Of a DNA stretch of 64,000 nt, positions 19,740 to 28,587 are shown one piece after another (within the stretch, counting starts at the first letter, position 1; each line of letters begins with the position of its first letter). The notes under the pieces were generated by a model. That model made no database searches. It had not been told where the DNA came from and was given only the letters and a program-made list of their open reading frames with translations. The stretch comes from Dyadobacter sp. CY356 (GTDB taxonomy: Bacteria; Bacteroidota; Bacteroidia; Cytophagales; Spirosomataceae). The stretch lies in the NCBI RefSeq assembly GCF_021440195.1, contig NZ_JAJTSZ010000005.1, forward strand, positions 124,001 to 188,000. Direction: 5' to 3'. The position numbers and the translations under genes are program-made.

Positions 19740-20318
19740 TTAATGAATTGATTTTAATCTAGTTAATCAACTAATCGATTGTTTTACAAACGGTTTTCCC
19801 GAAAAATCGGACTGCAAAAGTAACAGACCAAGACTGATTTTCAAAATGTTAATTCCTTTTTTTTTATTAATTAGTCTATAAACGTTACTCAAAATCCATA
19901 AATGATTAATTACTGCGCTCACTTTCAAGATTCTCCTTTTATGAGTTGCGATGCAAATAGCGGGTTTTGTTATATTAAAAACTTACTTTGCAACAAAAGA
20001 GCGGTATATTTCGATTGATAGGAGTATCCTGAAAATATGAATTCTGATTTGTCCGGGATCAAAATAAATCTTTAATAAAAAAATTAAATAAAAGTTGCCG
20101 CAGCGAATAATCAAGATTTGTAACTGTTATTAAACAATAAATAACGTAAAACGATTAATTATTGACTGCGAGTCACTATTTTAGGAGATCATTTTATTTT
20201 TTCATTAAAAATATTTGTCCTTCATATCCAGAATTTTATTTCCAAACGTTGTTTAGTAGTATTGTCTTTTAGAACCCATAAACGCTCATCAAATTCGTTA
20301 GCATTTATACATAATTAT
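19740..20318. other. Divergent gap between rpsL and the PorE-like gene (579 bases)
   Basis: AT-rich sequence with no supportable gene. It contains the rpsL promoter (19815-19845). For the rightward gene, TTACTTTGCA near 19982-19991 resembles a -7 element with one deviation, but no -33 partner is convincing. Confidence 0.6.
19815..19845 (-). promoter_or_regulatory. Promoter of rpsL-rpsG
   Basis: Minus strand: TTTG (19842-19845), 19 bases, TACTTTTG (19815-19822) then CAGT. It has the same spacing and the same downstream CAGTCCG-type bases as the rplC promoter. Confidence 0.85.
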
Positions 20319-22340
20319 ATGAAAATATTGCGGTGTAATTTTACCCTCGTTATTAGTATTCTGGTACTGGGCACGTTGCTGGCTGGTTGTAATTCTGCCA
20401 TGCAGGCTTACAAAGACGGAGTTAAGAAATTTGATAATGGCGAGTATGATCTTGCTATTAAAGGACTGGAAAAAGCGGCAGCCGCCAACTACGAACCAAT
20501 TCAGACCAGTTTCCTGATCGCAGAATCTTATCGCTTATCCAACAGGTTTAAACAAGCTATTCCTTATTACAAAAAAGCATTGGATGCCGGTGTTACAAAT
20601 CCGGAAGCGCAATTCCAATATGCTTACGCGTTAAAAACAGCAGGCCAATATAAAGAAGCCGCTGATCAGTTTGCATTATTCGCCAAAGCACCGAACAGCC
20701 CTAAAAATTTGCAGGAGCGTGCTTTACGTGAAATTGAAATTCTAAAAATTACAGATAAACTTAGCATTGAGAAAATGCCGGATATTGAGTTGAAAGATAT
20801 TCCTTTCAATGGCCCGGGTTCTGAATTCTCTCCAACTGTGCTTGGTAACGAACTTGTTTTCTCTTCTTCCAAAAAAGAAAAGGTATATAAAAATAACGGC
20901 CAGTCTATGCTGGGCCTTTATAAAATAACACTTGGAAAAGATGCGGGCGAAACCCAGGGAACGTCTGAATTATTTAGCAAAGAGATTTTTGCCCCGGATG
21001 CAAATGAAGGTTCGCCGGCATTTAGCCCGGATGGTAAGACCCTGATTTTTGCACGCGGTAATACCGGGAAAAAGAAAGGAACTGCTGATGTGGATTTATA
21101 CCAGAGCCGTAATGTCAACGGACAATGGACACTACCGGCGATTTTACCGATCAATGATTCTCTGGCCTGGGACGGTTCTCCGTCTTTCTCCCGTGATGGC
21201 AAAACATTATATTTCGCCTCCAACCGTGCTGGCGGAGCAGGTGGTATTGATTTATACAGAACGAATATTGATGCATCCGGCCGTTTTAGCAAACCTGTGA
21301 ATATGGGCCGCGATATCAATACCGCTGGTGACGATATGTTCCCATATGTTGCCGAAGGTGGCAAACTTTATTTTGCTTCCGATGGTCACCCGGGCCTGGG
21401 AAAACTGGATTTATTTTCGGCAACCCGTACGCAGGGTGTGATCACAATTGAAAATCTTGGCTTGCCCTTTAACAGTCCGCAGGATGATTTTGGTTTGATG
21501 TTCTATAAAGACAAAGACCAGGGATTTTTTGCTTCAAACCGTGAAGGCGGCAAAGGTGATGATGATATTTACTATTTCTTTACACCAAAAGCGCCGGATA
21601 CTACAATTGCTGTACTTGATCCGATGGATCCTTTGAATCCAAAAAATCCGAATTATATTGAAGGAAAATTAAAATCAGTGCGCTATTTCCTGGCGGGTGA
21701 TGTTTATGACAATTCAACAAATCCTACGCCGATCGATTCTGCCATCGTTCATATTCTACCTGATACTTCCGATACTCAAATTACAGAACTCAAAACAAAT
21801 GCTGCCGGTAAATTCGGAACGCAGCCTGTTGAAGAAGGAAAATCCTATGTTCTTTTAGTAACGAAAAAAGGTTTTATAAGTAAAAGAGAGCCGTTCTCAA
21901 TGAATGGACGCAGTATTCCGCCAATCTTTTTGACCAAAGCATTAACGGATACTACATACCAGGTTTCTATCAAACTGGACAGATTGGAATTGAACAAAAC
22001 ATTTGTTCTTGACAATATTTATTACGATTTGAATAAATACAATATTCGTCCTGATGCTGCTGTCGAACTGGATAAACTTGTTCAGATCCTGAAAGATAAT
22101 CCTACGATGAATATTGAGCTGAGTTCTCACACGGATGCGCGTGCTACGGATGCCTATAACATGACACTTTCTCAGAACAGAGCGGAATCGGCTGTAAAAT
22201 ATTTAAACCTGAAAGGGATTGAAGCCGAAAGATTAACTGCCAAAGGTTACGGAGAGCGCCAGCTTATCATTCCAAACGCCAAAACAGAAGAAGAACATCA
22301 GCGTAACCGTCGTACTGAATTTACGATTTTAAGCTATTAA
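20319..22340 (+). CDS. PorE-like lipoprotein: TPR, beta-propeller, carboxypeptidase-regulatory-like and OmpA domains
   Basis: Outer-membrane-associated lipoprotein of 673 residues. The start at 20319 gives a lipoprotein signal with lipobox LLAGC (Cys near residue 24); an upstream open stretch to 20262 lacks this logic. In order: TPR helices (about 25-150); a PD40-type propeller (about 165-430) with repeats such as SPAFSPDGKTLIFAR, SPSFSRDGKTLYFAS and GGAGGIDLYR; a carboxypeptidase-regulatory-like beta domain (about 460-545); and an OmpA C-terminal domain (about 555-673) with SSHTDARATDAYN and LSQNRAESAVKYL, the peptidoglycan-binding pattern. This order matches PorE of the type IX secretion system, though paralogues share it, so the exact role is inferred. 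Followed by a terminator. Confidence 0.85.
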   Translation: MKILRCNFTLVISILVLGTLLAGCNSAMQAYKDGVKKFDNGEYDLAIKGLEKAAAANYEPIQTSFLIAESYRLSNRFKQAIPYYKKALDAGVTNPEAQFQYAYALKTAGQYKEAADQFALFAKAPNSPKNLQERALREIEILKITDKLSIEKMPDIELKDIPFNGPGSEFSPTVLGNELVFSSSKKEKVYKNNGQSMLGLYKITLGKDAGETQGTSELFSKEIFAPDANEGSPAFSPDGKTLIFARGNTGKKKGTADVDLYQSRNVNGQWTLPAILPINDSLAWDGSPSFSRDGKTLYFASNRAGGAGGIDLYRTNIDASGRFSKPVNMGRDINTAGDDMFPYVAEGGKLYFASDGHPGLGKLDLFSATRTQGVITIENLGLPFNSPQDDFGLMFYKDKDQGFFASNREGGKGDDDIYYFFTPKAPDTTIAVLDPMDPLNPKNPNYIEGKLKSVRYFLAGDVYDNSTNPTPIDSAIVHILPDTSDTQITELKTNAAGKFGTQPVEEGKSYVLLVTKKGFISKREPFSMNGRSIPPIFLTKALTDTTYQVSIKLDRLELNKTFVLDNIYYDLNKYNIRPDAAVELDKLVQILKDNPTMNIELSSHTDARATDAYNMTLSQNRAESAVKYLNLKGIEAERLTAKGYGERQLIIPNAKTEEEHQRNRRTEFTILSY

Positions 22341-22358
22341 AATTCTTTTTGAAAATTT

Positions 22359-22406
22359 AAGAATCCAACAAAATCAGTCATCACGAGACTATTTTGTTGG
22401 ATTCTT
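22359..22406 (+). terminator. Terminator after the PorE-like gene
   Basis: A 16-bp perfect stem (22359-22374 with 22391-22406), with a further 4-bp inner stem, followed by TTG and a short T-run. It lies 18 bases beyond the stop. Confidence 0.75.
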
Positions 22407-22499
22407 TGTTTCGTAGCCACTTGCCGGTAGCATCGGCTATCCGGACGAATTTTAGTATACTTGCAACAACAATAAATTTTTCTTCTATTATTTCCTTCA

Positions 22500-23702
22500 A
22501 TGATTCACCGTATAATTTATTGGTTCCGTAACGACCTCAGACTTCAGGATAATGAAGCCTTTTTTGCTGCAACGCAATCTGCTCAGGAAGTTGTTCCGGT
22601 TTATGTATTTGACCCTCGTCAATTTGAAAAGACAAAATTTGGCTTTCGTCGTGCAGGTGCATTAAGAGCTCAGTTTTTGTTGGAATCAGTTTTGGATTTA
22701 AGAAACCGGCTGCGTGAAAAAGGTGGAGATCTGCTGATACGTATTGGTGAACCCGAAAAGATCATCGCCGAGCTCGCAGAAGAATATAGTGCTCAATATG
22801 TATACACAAGTAAGGAAATAGCACCAGATGAAACCAGTGCAGAGACTTCACTGAGCAAAAATATCAAGGTGATGAACGTTGATATCAAACTTTTCTGGAT
22901 GACAACTTTGGGAAGTGCAGTTGACCTGCCATTCTCTATTGCCAAACTTCCTTTTGATTTTCCTGAGTTTTATGAAAAGATGAAAGCGGGGCTAAAAGTG
23001 AAAGCTGCTTCCAAAGAGGCAGATCATATCAACTTGCCGCAAGGATACGAAGCGGGACTGATCCCGTCGCTTCCAATGCTTTCTATTGATCCGTTTGAAA
23101 TAACAGAATCAAATAAAAAATCATCCGGTTTTTTACAAAAAGGCGGTGAAACCACAGCATTGGCCAAGTTGGATCAATTTATAGAAGAATATATTAAACC
23201 CGGAAAAGCACTCAATTCCACGGAACCTATTGTCGACCATGAATTATCGACCTGGATTTCATTAGGATGCCTTTCACCCAGAACGGTCTATTATGCTTTG
23301 CTTCCTTATTTAGATCAGAATCCCGATGCAACAATTGTTGTCAGAGATCTCTTGAAAAGGGATTTTTCCAACTGGACATTACTTCGCCACGGTTCACGGC
23401 TTTTTAAACCAGGGGGTATTAAACACGAAATCAATAAACGCTGGCTCAATGAGCTGCCGGTTTTTGAAAAATGGACCAGCGCAACGACGGAAAACGAAGA
23501 AGTAAACAATGCCATCAATAAATTGACCACAACCGGATATCTTACAACAACAGAAAGAAATCTCGCCGCAGATTACCTGAGCAATGAACTTGGCATTAAC
23601 TGGACCTGGGGTGCTATGTTCTTTGAAAGTTTTCTGATCGATTATAATGTTTCAGGAAACTGGGTTCGGTGGAATACCGTGGCTGGCGTAGGTAGTATTT
23701 AA
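22500..23702 (+). CDS. DASH-like cryptochrome/photolyase, short C-terminus
   Basis: Flavoprotein of the photolyase/cryptochrome family, 400 residues. The N-terminal Rossmann domain starts IIYWFRNDLRLQDNEAFFAA; VVPVYVFDPRQF is close to DASH members. The C-terminal FAD domain shows GGETTALAKLDQFIEEYI, STWISLGCLSPRTVYYALLP, LLKRDFSNWTLLRHGSRLF and, near the end, SNELGINWTWGAMFFESFLI and NWVRWNTVAGVGSI. DASH proteins normally continue for several dozen residues after the VAGVG motif; here the stop follows two residues later. The FAD pocket appears mostly present. DNA repair or signalling is possible; substrate is not shown. Confidence 0.85.
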   Translation: MIHRIIYWFRNDLRLQDNEAFFAATQSAQEVVPVYVFDPRQFEKTKFGFRRAGALRAQFLLESVLDLRNRLREKGGDLLIRIGEPEKIIAELAEEYSAQYVYTSKEIAPDETSAETSLSKNIKVMNVDIKLFWMTTLGSAVDLPFSIAKLPFDFPEFYEKMKAGLKVKAASKEADHINLPQGYEAGLIPSLPMLSIDPFEITESNKKSSGFLQKGGETTALAKLDQFIEEYIKPGKALNSTEPIVDHELSTWISLGCLSPRTVYYALLPYLDQNPDATIVVRDLLKRDFSNWTLLRHGSRLFKPGGIKHEINKRWLNELPVFEKWTSATTENEEVNNAINKLTTTGYLTTTERNLAADYLSNELGINWTWGAMFFESFLIDYNVSGNWVRWNTVAGVGSI

Positions 23703-23774
23703 TCCTGTCATCACGGGCTGGGACACTGTATACTGTCCCGTTGCCGGTTATGTAGTTTTTCTTAAAGATTTTGC

Positions 23775-23782
23775 TAGCTTTG
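23775..23782 (+). promoter_or_regulatory. Possible -7 element for lemA
   Basis: TAGCTTTG matches TAnnTTTG and lies 43 bases before the lemA ATG at 23826. No convincing -33 TTTG is seen at the usual distance. Confidence 0.45.
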
Positions 23783-23825
23783 GCCAACTTTGGACCAAAT
23801 CATTAACTCTAAATCAATTATTACA

Positions 23826-24407
23826 ATGTCAAAAGGACTAATCGCAGTTGTTGTCATTCTGCTTATTTTCGGATTTGTTGGATGTGGCAAATATAATGGC
23901 ATGGTAGGCAAGGACGAAGTCGTGAAAGAATCATGGGCAAAAGTCGAAAGCCAGTATCAGCGCCGTGCTGACCTTATCCCTAACTTGGTAAGTACTGTAA
24001 AAGGTGCAGCGGATTTTGAAAAAAGTACATTGACAGCTGTTATCGAGGCACGTGCCAAAGCAACATCAACAACGATAAACGCTGACCAGTTAACGCCAGA
24101 AAACATCAAACAATTTCAGGGAGCACAAGATCAGTTAGGCGGCGCACTTTCCCGTCTTTTGGTTTCTGTTGAAAAATACCCGGATCTGAAAGCAAACCAG
24201 AATTTCCTTGAACTTCAGGCACAATTGGAAGGAACTGAAAATAGAATCACGGTAGCCCGTAATGACTTCAACACCGTGGTAAAAGATTACAATCAGGAAG
24301 TACGTACCTTCCCGACCAATCTCTTTGCAGGTATTTTCGGCTTCGCTCAGAAAGGTTATTTCACCGCAGCAGCAGGTTCTGAAAAAGCACCTTCAGTCAA
24401 ATTCTAA
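23826..24407 (+). CDS. LemA family protein
   Basis: Membrane-anchored LemA protein, 193 residues from the ATG at 23826 (an ATG 36 bases earlier is less likely because it precedes the natural signal-anchor). A hydrophobic segment (about residues 3-20) ends in FVGCGKYN, a possible lipobox. The LemA core follows: KESWAKVESQYQRRADLIPN and LVSTVKGAADFEKSTLTAVI, then YPDLKANQNFLELQAQLEGT and ENRITVARNDFNTVVKDYNQ. LemA proteins have an extended helical fold and unclear function. In many bacteria they sit beside TPM-domain proteins, exactly as here. Confidence 0.93.
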   Translation: MSKGLIAVVVILLIFGFVGCGKYNGMVGKDEVVKESWAKVESQYQRRADLIPNLVSTVKGAADFEKSTLTAVIEARAKATSTTINADQLTPENIKQFQGAQDQLGGALSRLLVSVEKYPDLKANQNFLELQAQLEGTENRITVARNDFNTVVKDYNQEVRTFPTNLFAGIFGFAQKGYFTAAAGSEKAPSVKF

Positions 24408-24493
24408 TATAAAGAGTTGGCTTTTATACCCTTATGAAAGCCAACTCTCAACTGCCTTCGGCCCGGTTTCCACTTTTAACTTTCAACTAATCC

Positions 24494-24931
24494 ATGCCTG
24501 ATTCACTTTTTTTCTCAGACGAGGAACAAAAGCAAATTATTGCTGCAATTCAGGAAGCTGAAAAACAAACTTCCGGTGAGGTCAAAGTGCATATTGAGAA
24601 AAATTGCACTGCAAGCGACGTCCTGGAAAGAGCAAAAGAAGTTTTCGGTATCCTGGGTATGCATGCAACTCAGCAGCAAAACGGGGTCCTGTTTTATCTT
24701 GCTTATGAAGACCGGAAATTTGCTGTTTTGGGAGACAAAGGAATCAACGAAAAGGTGCCGGCTGATTTTTGGGATAGTACAAAAGATTTGCTCCGAAGTT
24801 ATTTCTCTCAAAGCAAATTTACCGACGGGCTCTCTGCCGGAATAAAAGAAGCCGGAATTCAATTAAAAATTCATTTCCCATATCGTTCAGACGACGTCAA
24901 TGAACTGCCTGACGATATCTCTTTCGGGTAA
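24494..24931 (+). CDS. TPM-domain protein without signal peptide
   Basis: Protein of 145 residues with a TPM (TLP18.3/Psb32/MOLO-1) domain over most of its length: EEQKQIIAAIQEAEKQTSGE, VKVHIEKN, QQNGVLFYLAYEDRKFAVLG DKGINEKVP. No signal peptide or membrane segment is seen, so it is probably cytoplasmic or peripheral. It lies between lemA and a secreted TPM protein, 7 bases before the latter, so the three form one unit. Role unknown. Confidence 0.85.
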   Translation: MPDSLFFSDEEQKQIIAAIQEAEKQTSGEVKVHIEKNCTASDVLERAKEVFGILGMHATQQQNGVLFYLAYEDRKFAVLGDKGINEKVPADFWDSTKDLLRSYFSQSKFTDGLSAGIKEAGIQLKIHFPYRSDDVNELPDDISFG

Positions 24932-24938
24932 TTATTCT

Positions 24939-25715
24939 ATGAAAAAATACATCATTTTTTCTTTCCTGTTTCTTACTATCCTTTGTCGCGTTGCGGCTCA
25001 GGATATACCGGCGAAGCCTAATCCGCCTCGTTTGGTAAACGATTTTGCCAAGCAGCTCAATCCGACAGAAATCAGTGCGCTTGAAAGAAAACTGGACGCT
25101 TATAATGACTCAACCTCTTCACAAATCGCCATAGTTGTGGTTCCGACAACCGGAGATTATGCCATTGCCGATTATGCGCTAAAACTTGGTAGAGAGTGGG
25201 GTGTTGGAGGAAAAGGAAAAAACAATGGTATTGTTATCCTTTGGGCATCAACGGACCGGAAAATTTATATTAGTACGGGTTATGGCATGGAAGGCGCAGT
25301 GCCAGATGCGATAGCTAAAAGAATTATCACTCAGGTTATAACACCGGAATTCAAGAACGGTATGTATTATCGGGGCCTTGATAAAGGTGTTGATACAATT
25401 ATTAAATATGCCACAGGAGAATATAAAGCAGATCCAAAAGAAGAAGAAGGCGGCGGTGGTACTTCTCCGATATTAATCCTGGTAGTCGTTTTCATCGTGA
25501 TTGTATTTATCATTTCCCGTAACAGAGGCGGTGGAGGTGGCGGCTTCCGTAATATGGGAGGCGGCGGCCCAATATTCTTTCCATATACAACACATTCCAG
25601 CGGAGGAAGCTCATCAGGAAACTGGGGAGGAGGCTTTGGTGGAGGTGACGGCGGTGGTTTCGGTGGTTTTGGAGGCGGAAGTTTTGGTGGTGGCGGAGCC
25701 GGAGGAGACTACTAA
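24939..25715 (+). CDS. Secreted/membrane TPM-domain protein with Gly-rich tail (YgcG-like)
   Basis: 258 residues from the ATG at 24939 (signal peptide MKKYIIFSFLFLTILCRVAA). The TPM domain covers about residues 30-165 (LVNDFAKQLNPTEISALERK, SQIAIVVVPTTGDYAIADYA, NNGIVILWASTDRKIYISTG). A membrane segment (ILILVVVFIVIVFIIS, about 180-195) is followed by a Gly/Phe/Ser-rich tail to the end. The YgcG/TPM architecture is widespread beside LemA. A strong two-way terminator follows. Confidence 0.88.
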   Translation: MKKYIIFSFLFLTILCRVAAQDIPAKPNPPRLVNDFAKQLNPTEISALERKLDAYNDSTSSQIAIVVVPTTGDYAIADYALKLGREWGVGGKGKNNGIVILWASTDRKIYISTGYGMEGAVPDAIAKRIITQVITPEFKNGMYYRGLDKGVDTIIKYATGEYKADPKEEEGGGGTSPILILVVVFIVIVFIISRNRGGGGGGFRNMGGGGPIFFPYTTHSSGGSSSGNWGGGFGGGDGGGFGGFGGGSFGGGGAGGDY

Positions 25716-25779
25716 TTGCGGAATTATTCGCCAATTTGCATTAAAAATGGGTTTCCTTAAATCCAGAAGAGCTAAAAAT

Positions 25780-25830
25780 AAAAGGAAAAACCCGTTCAAA
25801 GTATCTGACTTTGAACGGGTTTTTCCTTTT
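25780..25830 (+). terminator. Strong bidirectional terminator
   Basis: A perfect 23-bp stem (25780-25802 with 25808-25830) with a 5-base loop. A-rich and T-rich feet on both sides make it usable in both directions. Ends the lemA-TPM unit. Confidence 0.9.
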
Positions 25831-25916
25831 TAATTCAAAACTGAATATAAACGTATAGCATGGCACAGTTCTTTATAGAACATTAACAAGAATAAGTGTA
25901 ACCTAAATTAAATGTT

Positions 25917-26825
25917 ATGGAAAATAAGAATAATACCGGCCTTGTAATAGGCCTAATCATTATGACCGTTGTTGCTGCCGTCTTCGGTTATCTATATTAT
26001 CAGGAGCGTAACATCACAACAAAACAGGAAGCAGATTTAGAAGTCCGGGTTAACGAACTGGCAATGAACGAGATTAAACTCGATTCTATTTCCAAACAAC
26101 TTGATGCAAAGATTATTGAAGTACAAGGGCTGGGTGGGAACATTGAAGAACTTGAAAAAGCAAAGGCAAATTTGGAAAAAGACCGTGCAGCTTTGCGTAA
26201 AGGCACGATGACTTTGGGAAATAAAATAAAGGAATATGAAAGTTTCCTTACCAAAAAGGACGAAGAAATTGCTCAGTTAAGAGAAGAAAACCAGCAATTG
26301 ATCAGTAAAACTGAAACATTGACACAGGAAAAAGCTGAGTTGGAAACCAGCAAAAAAGCAGTATCGGATTCCTTAACCGGAGTTGTTACAAAAAATGCTG
26401 AACTCGAATCCAAAGTGACAATGGCAGCTGCGTTGCGTGCACGTAATGTGAAGGTTTATGCGATTTCATCCAAAGGAAAAGTTCGTGAAGGTGAAAACGT
26501 AAAGGCTAAAAGGATTGATAAAATACGTGTGGATTTTATTCTTGAAAAAAATCCTTTGACTCAAAATGATACAAAGAAAATCTATTTGAGAGTCATCGAT
26601 CCGAGCGGAGCGACGATTGCTGACGACGCAACGGGTTCTGGCAAGTTTGAATATAACGGACAGGAACAAGGATATACAATCAGTCAGGATGTATCTTACA
26701 GTAACAACAATCAGGATGTGAGCATTTTGTATGACAGAAATGCTGGTTTCAAATCCGGAACTTATACAATTGAATTGTATTCGGAAGGATTCCAGGTTGG
26801 ACAAGGATCATTTTCTGTGAAATAA
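25917..26825 (+). CDS. Membrane-anchored coiled-coil protein of unknown function
   Basis: 302 residues. A single N-terminal membrane segment (about 7-27, GLVIGLIIMTVVAAVFGYLY) is followed by a long coiled coil (about 32-165) rich in Glu, Lys and Leu, then a beta-rich C-terminal domain (about 178-302; VREGENVKAKRIDKIRVDFI, KIYLRVIDPSGATIADDATG, SGTYTIELYSEGFQVGQGSF). I do not recognise the family with certainty; similar proteins seem common in Cytophagales. The C-terminal domain is probably outside the cytoplasm. It is a single-gene unit between two terminators. Confidence 0.8.
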   Translation: MENKNNTGLVIGLIIMTVVAAVFGYLYYQERNITTKQEADLEVRVNELAMNEIKLDSISKQLDAKIIEVQGLGGNIEELEKAKANLEKDRAALRKGTMTLGNKIKEYESFLTKKDEEIAQLREENQQLISKTETLTQEKAELETSKKAVSDSLTGVVTKNAELESKVTMAAALRARNVKVYAISSKGKVREGENVKAKRIDKIRVDFILEKNPLTQNDTKKIYLRVIDPSGATIADDATGSGKFEYNGQEQGYTISQDVSYSNNNQDVSILYDRNAGFKSGTYTIELYSEGFQVGQGSFSVK

Positions 26826-26840
26826 ATATAAGTAGTTACA

Positions 26841-26883
26841 AAAAAAGGGGTAATATGGTTGATAGCCATATTACCCCTTTTTT
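26841..26883 (+). terminator. Rho-independent terminator
   Basis: An 18-bp stem (26841-26858 with 26866-26883), 7-base loop, ending in a T-run; 15 bases after the coiled-coil gene. Confidence 0.9.
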
Positions 26884-27062
26884 TATGATAAAGAAAATCA
26901 ATTTCGTTCGTAGTAATTTTATTGAATTATGACATTAATTAAAAGGCAGGAAATAATTGCTTAAACAAATAAATATTTAAAATTTGGTCATAATTCCTAT
27001 CTTGCGCTATTAAAACCACCTGGCGCACGCGTATTGCCAAATAAAATACTTGTATTCTCTTT

Positions 27063-28553
27063 ATGACTTCGACTCTATCACAGAAGCACCCTCGTGGTCT
27101 TTATGTTTTGTTTTTTGCTGAAATGTGGGAGCGTTTTAGCTTCTATGGTATGCGGGCTATTTTACTTCTTTTCCTTTTGGATAATGTCCGGGGAGGAATG
27201 GGACTAGAAGCAGCCGAAGCAGCCGCAGTATATGGTCTTTATACATCATCCGTTTATTTATTAACACTTCCCGGAGGCTGGCTGGCCGACAATATTCTTG
27301 GGCAGAAGAAAGCAATCTGGTATGGTGGTATTGTGATCATGATTGGTCATATCATCCTTGCCATTCCCGGAGGCACGAGTGTTTTTTTTATTGGATTGAT
27401 CACTGTTGCTATTGGGACGGGATTACTTAAAGCGAACATTAGCTCTATCGTTGGGGAATTATATCCGGAAGGCGGAGCAAGACGCGACGCAGCTTTCTCC
27501 ATTTTTTACATGGGAATTAACCTCGGCTCTGTACTCGGTATCACAATTGTAGGATTTCTCGGCCAGAAAATCAACTGGCATATGGGCTTTGGTGCAGCGG
27601 CAGTTGGTATGTTGCTTGGTTTAACAGTATTCCACTTTGGCAGTAAAAAATATCTTCAGGGCTTTGGGGAAGTTCCGGCTGCGAAAATCAGCACGCCGGA
27701 ATCTGTCGCAAAATCCGGCACAGACAAGAAACTTGGTTACGGACTCATTGCTCTGCTTGTTTTGTTCTTATCTGTGATGCAATTGAAAGGGTACATAGAT
27801 ATGACCACCGCTCAGGGTCTGGCCCAGGGGGCAGGTATTATCATCGTAACGGTTTCTTTGTTCTACTTCATATATATTCTGGTAGCAGGAGGATTGGATC
27901 CTGTTGAAAGAAAGAGAATTTACGTATTGATCGTTTTCTTCCTTGCCGCAGCCATCTTCTGGTCAGGGTTCGAACAGGCAGGTTCTTCGCTTCAAATTTT
28001 TGCAGAACGCTATACGCAGCGGACATTTGGCGGCTGGGAAATGCCTTCAAGCTGGTTCCAGAATTTTAACGGTACATTTATCCTGATATTCGCGCCCGTA
28101 ATGGCAAGTTTGTGGATCTATTTATCCGCAAAAGGAATAAACCCGGCGACGCCTATCAAGTTTGCAATTGCTTTGCTACTGGTTGGAACCGGATTTTTCA
28201 TTATGGAAATGGCATCTAAAATTGCGGTTACAGGTCAGCTTGCTTCTCCCCTCTTTTTAACATTTACTTATCTGGTCCATACCATAGGCGAACTTTGTCT
28301 GAGTCCGGTTGGATTAAGTTCTTATACGAAACTGGCACCGAAACGTTACGTCAGCCAGTTAATGGGAATTTGGTTTGTGGCTGCCTCACTAGGAAACCTG
28401 ATCGCCGGATTATTTGCAGGTGGTTTTGATGAAGAAAATTTACAACAAATGCCTGCCTTATTCCATCAGGTGACTTTATTTTCAGTCGGATTTGGACTGT
28501 TGCTATTGATATTCTGGAAGCCGGTTAAAAATTGGATGGGAGGAATTCAGTAG
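27063..28553 (+). CDS. Proton-dependent oligopeptide transporter (POT/PTR2 family)
   Basis: Inner-membrane di-/tripeptide:proton symporter, 496 residues, about 14 membrane segments. The N-terminal signature FAEMWERFSFYGMRAILLLF (about residues 18-37) holds the ExxER motif for proton coupling. The second POT signature region reads GELYPEGGARRDAAFSIFYM with GINLGS. The family length fits. Located before a GNAT gene and near the M28 and M13 peptidases, so uptake of peptides released outside the cell is plausible. Confidence 0.93.
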   Translation: MTSTLSQKHPRGLYVLFFAEMWERFSFYGMRAILLLFLLDNVRGGMGLEAAEAAAVYGLYTSSVYLLTLPGGWLADNILGQKKAIWYGGIVIMIGHIILAIPGGTSVFFIGLITVAIGTGLLKANISSIVGELYPEGGARRDAAFSIFYMGINLGSVLGITIVGFLGQKINWHMGFGAAAVGMLLGLTVFHFGSKKYLQGFGEVPAAKISTPESVAKSGTDKKLGYGLIALLVLFLSVMQLKGYIDMTTAQGLAQGAGIIIVTVSLFYFIYILVAGGLDPVERKRIYVLIVFFLAAAIFWSGFEQAGSSLQIFAERYTQRTFGGWEMPSSWFQNFNGTFILIFAPVMASLWIYLSAKGINPATPIKFAIALLLVGTGFFIMEMASKIAVTGQLASPLFLTFTYLVHTIGELCLSPVGLSSYTKLAPKRYVSQLMGIWFVAASLGNLIAGLFAGGFDEENLQQMPALFHQVTLFSVGFGLLLLIFWKPVKNWMGGIQ

Positions 28554-28587
28554 TCAATGAAACATCTGAAAACCGGGATGTTATCAT

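Noticed and set aside
23720-23739. 6-bp hairpin after the cryptochrome gene as a terminator
   Set aside because: No T-run follows directly and the stem is short.
25510-25833. Open frames in other frames over the Gly-rich TPM tail
   Set aside because: They are by-products of the GGN-rich repeat of the real gene and overlap the terminator.
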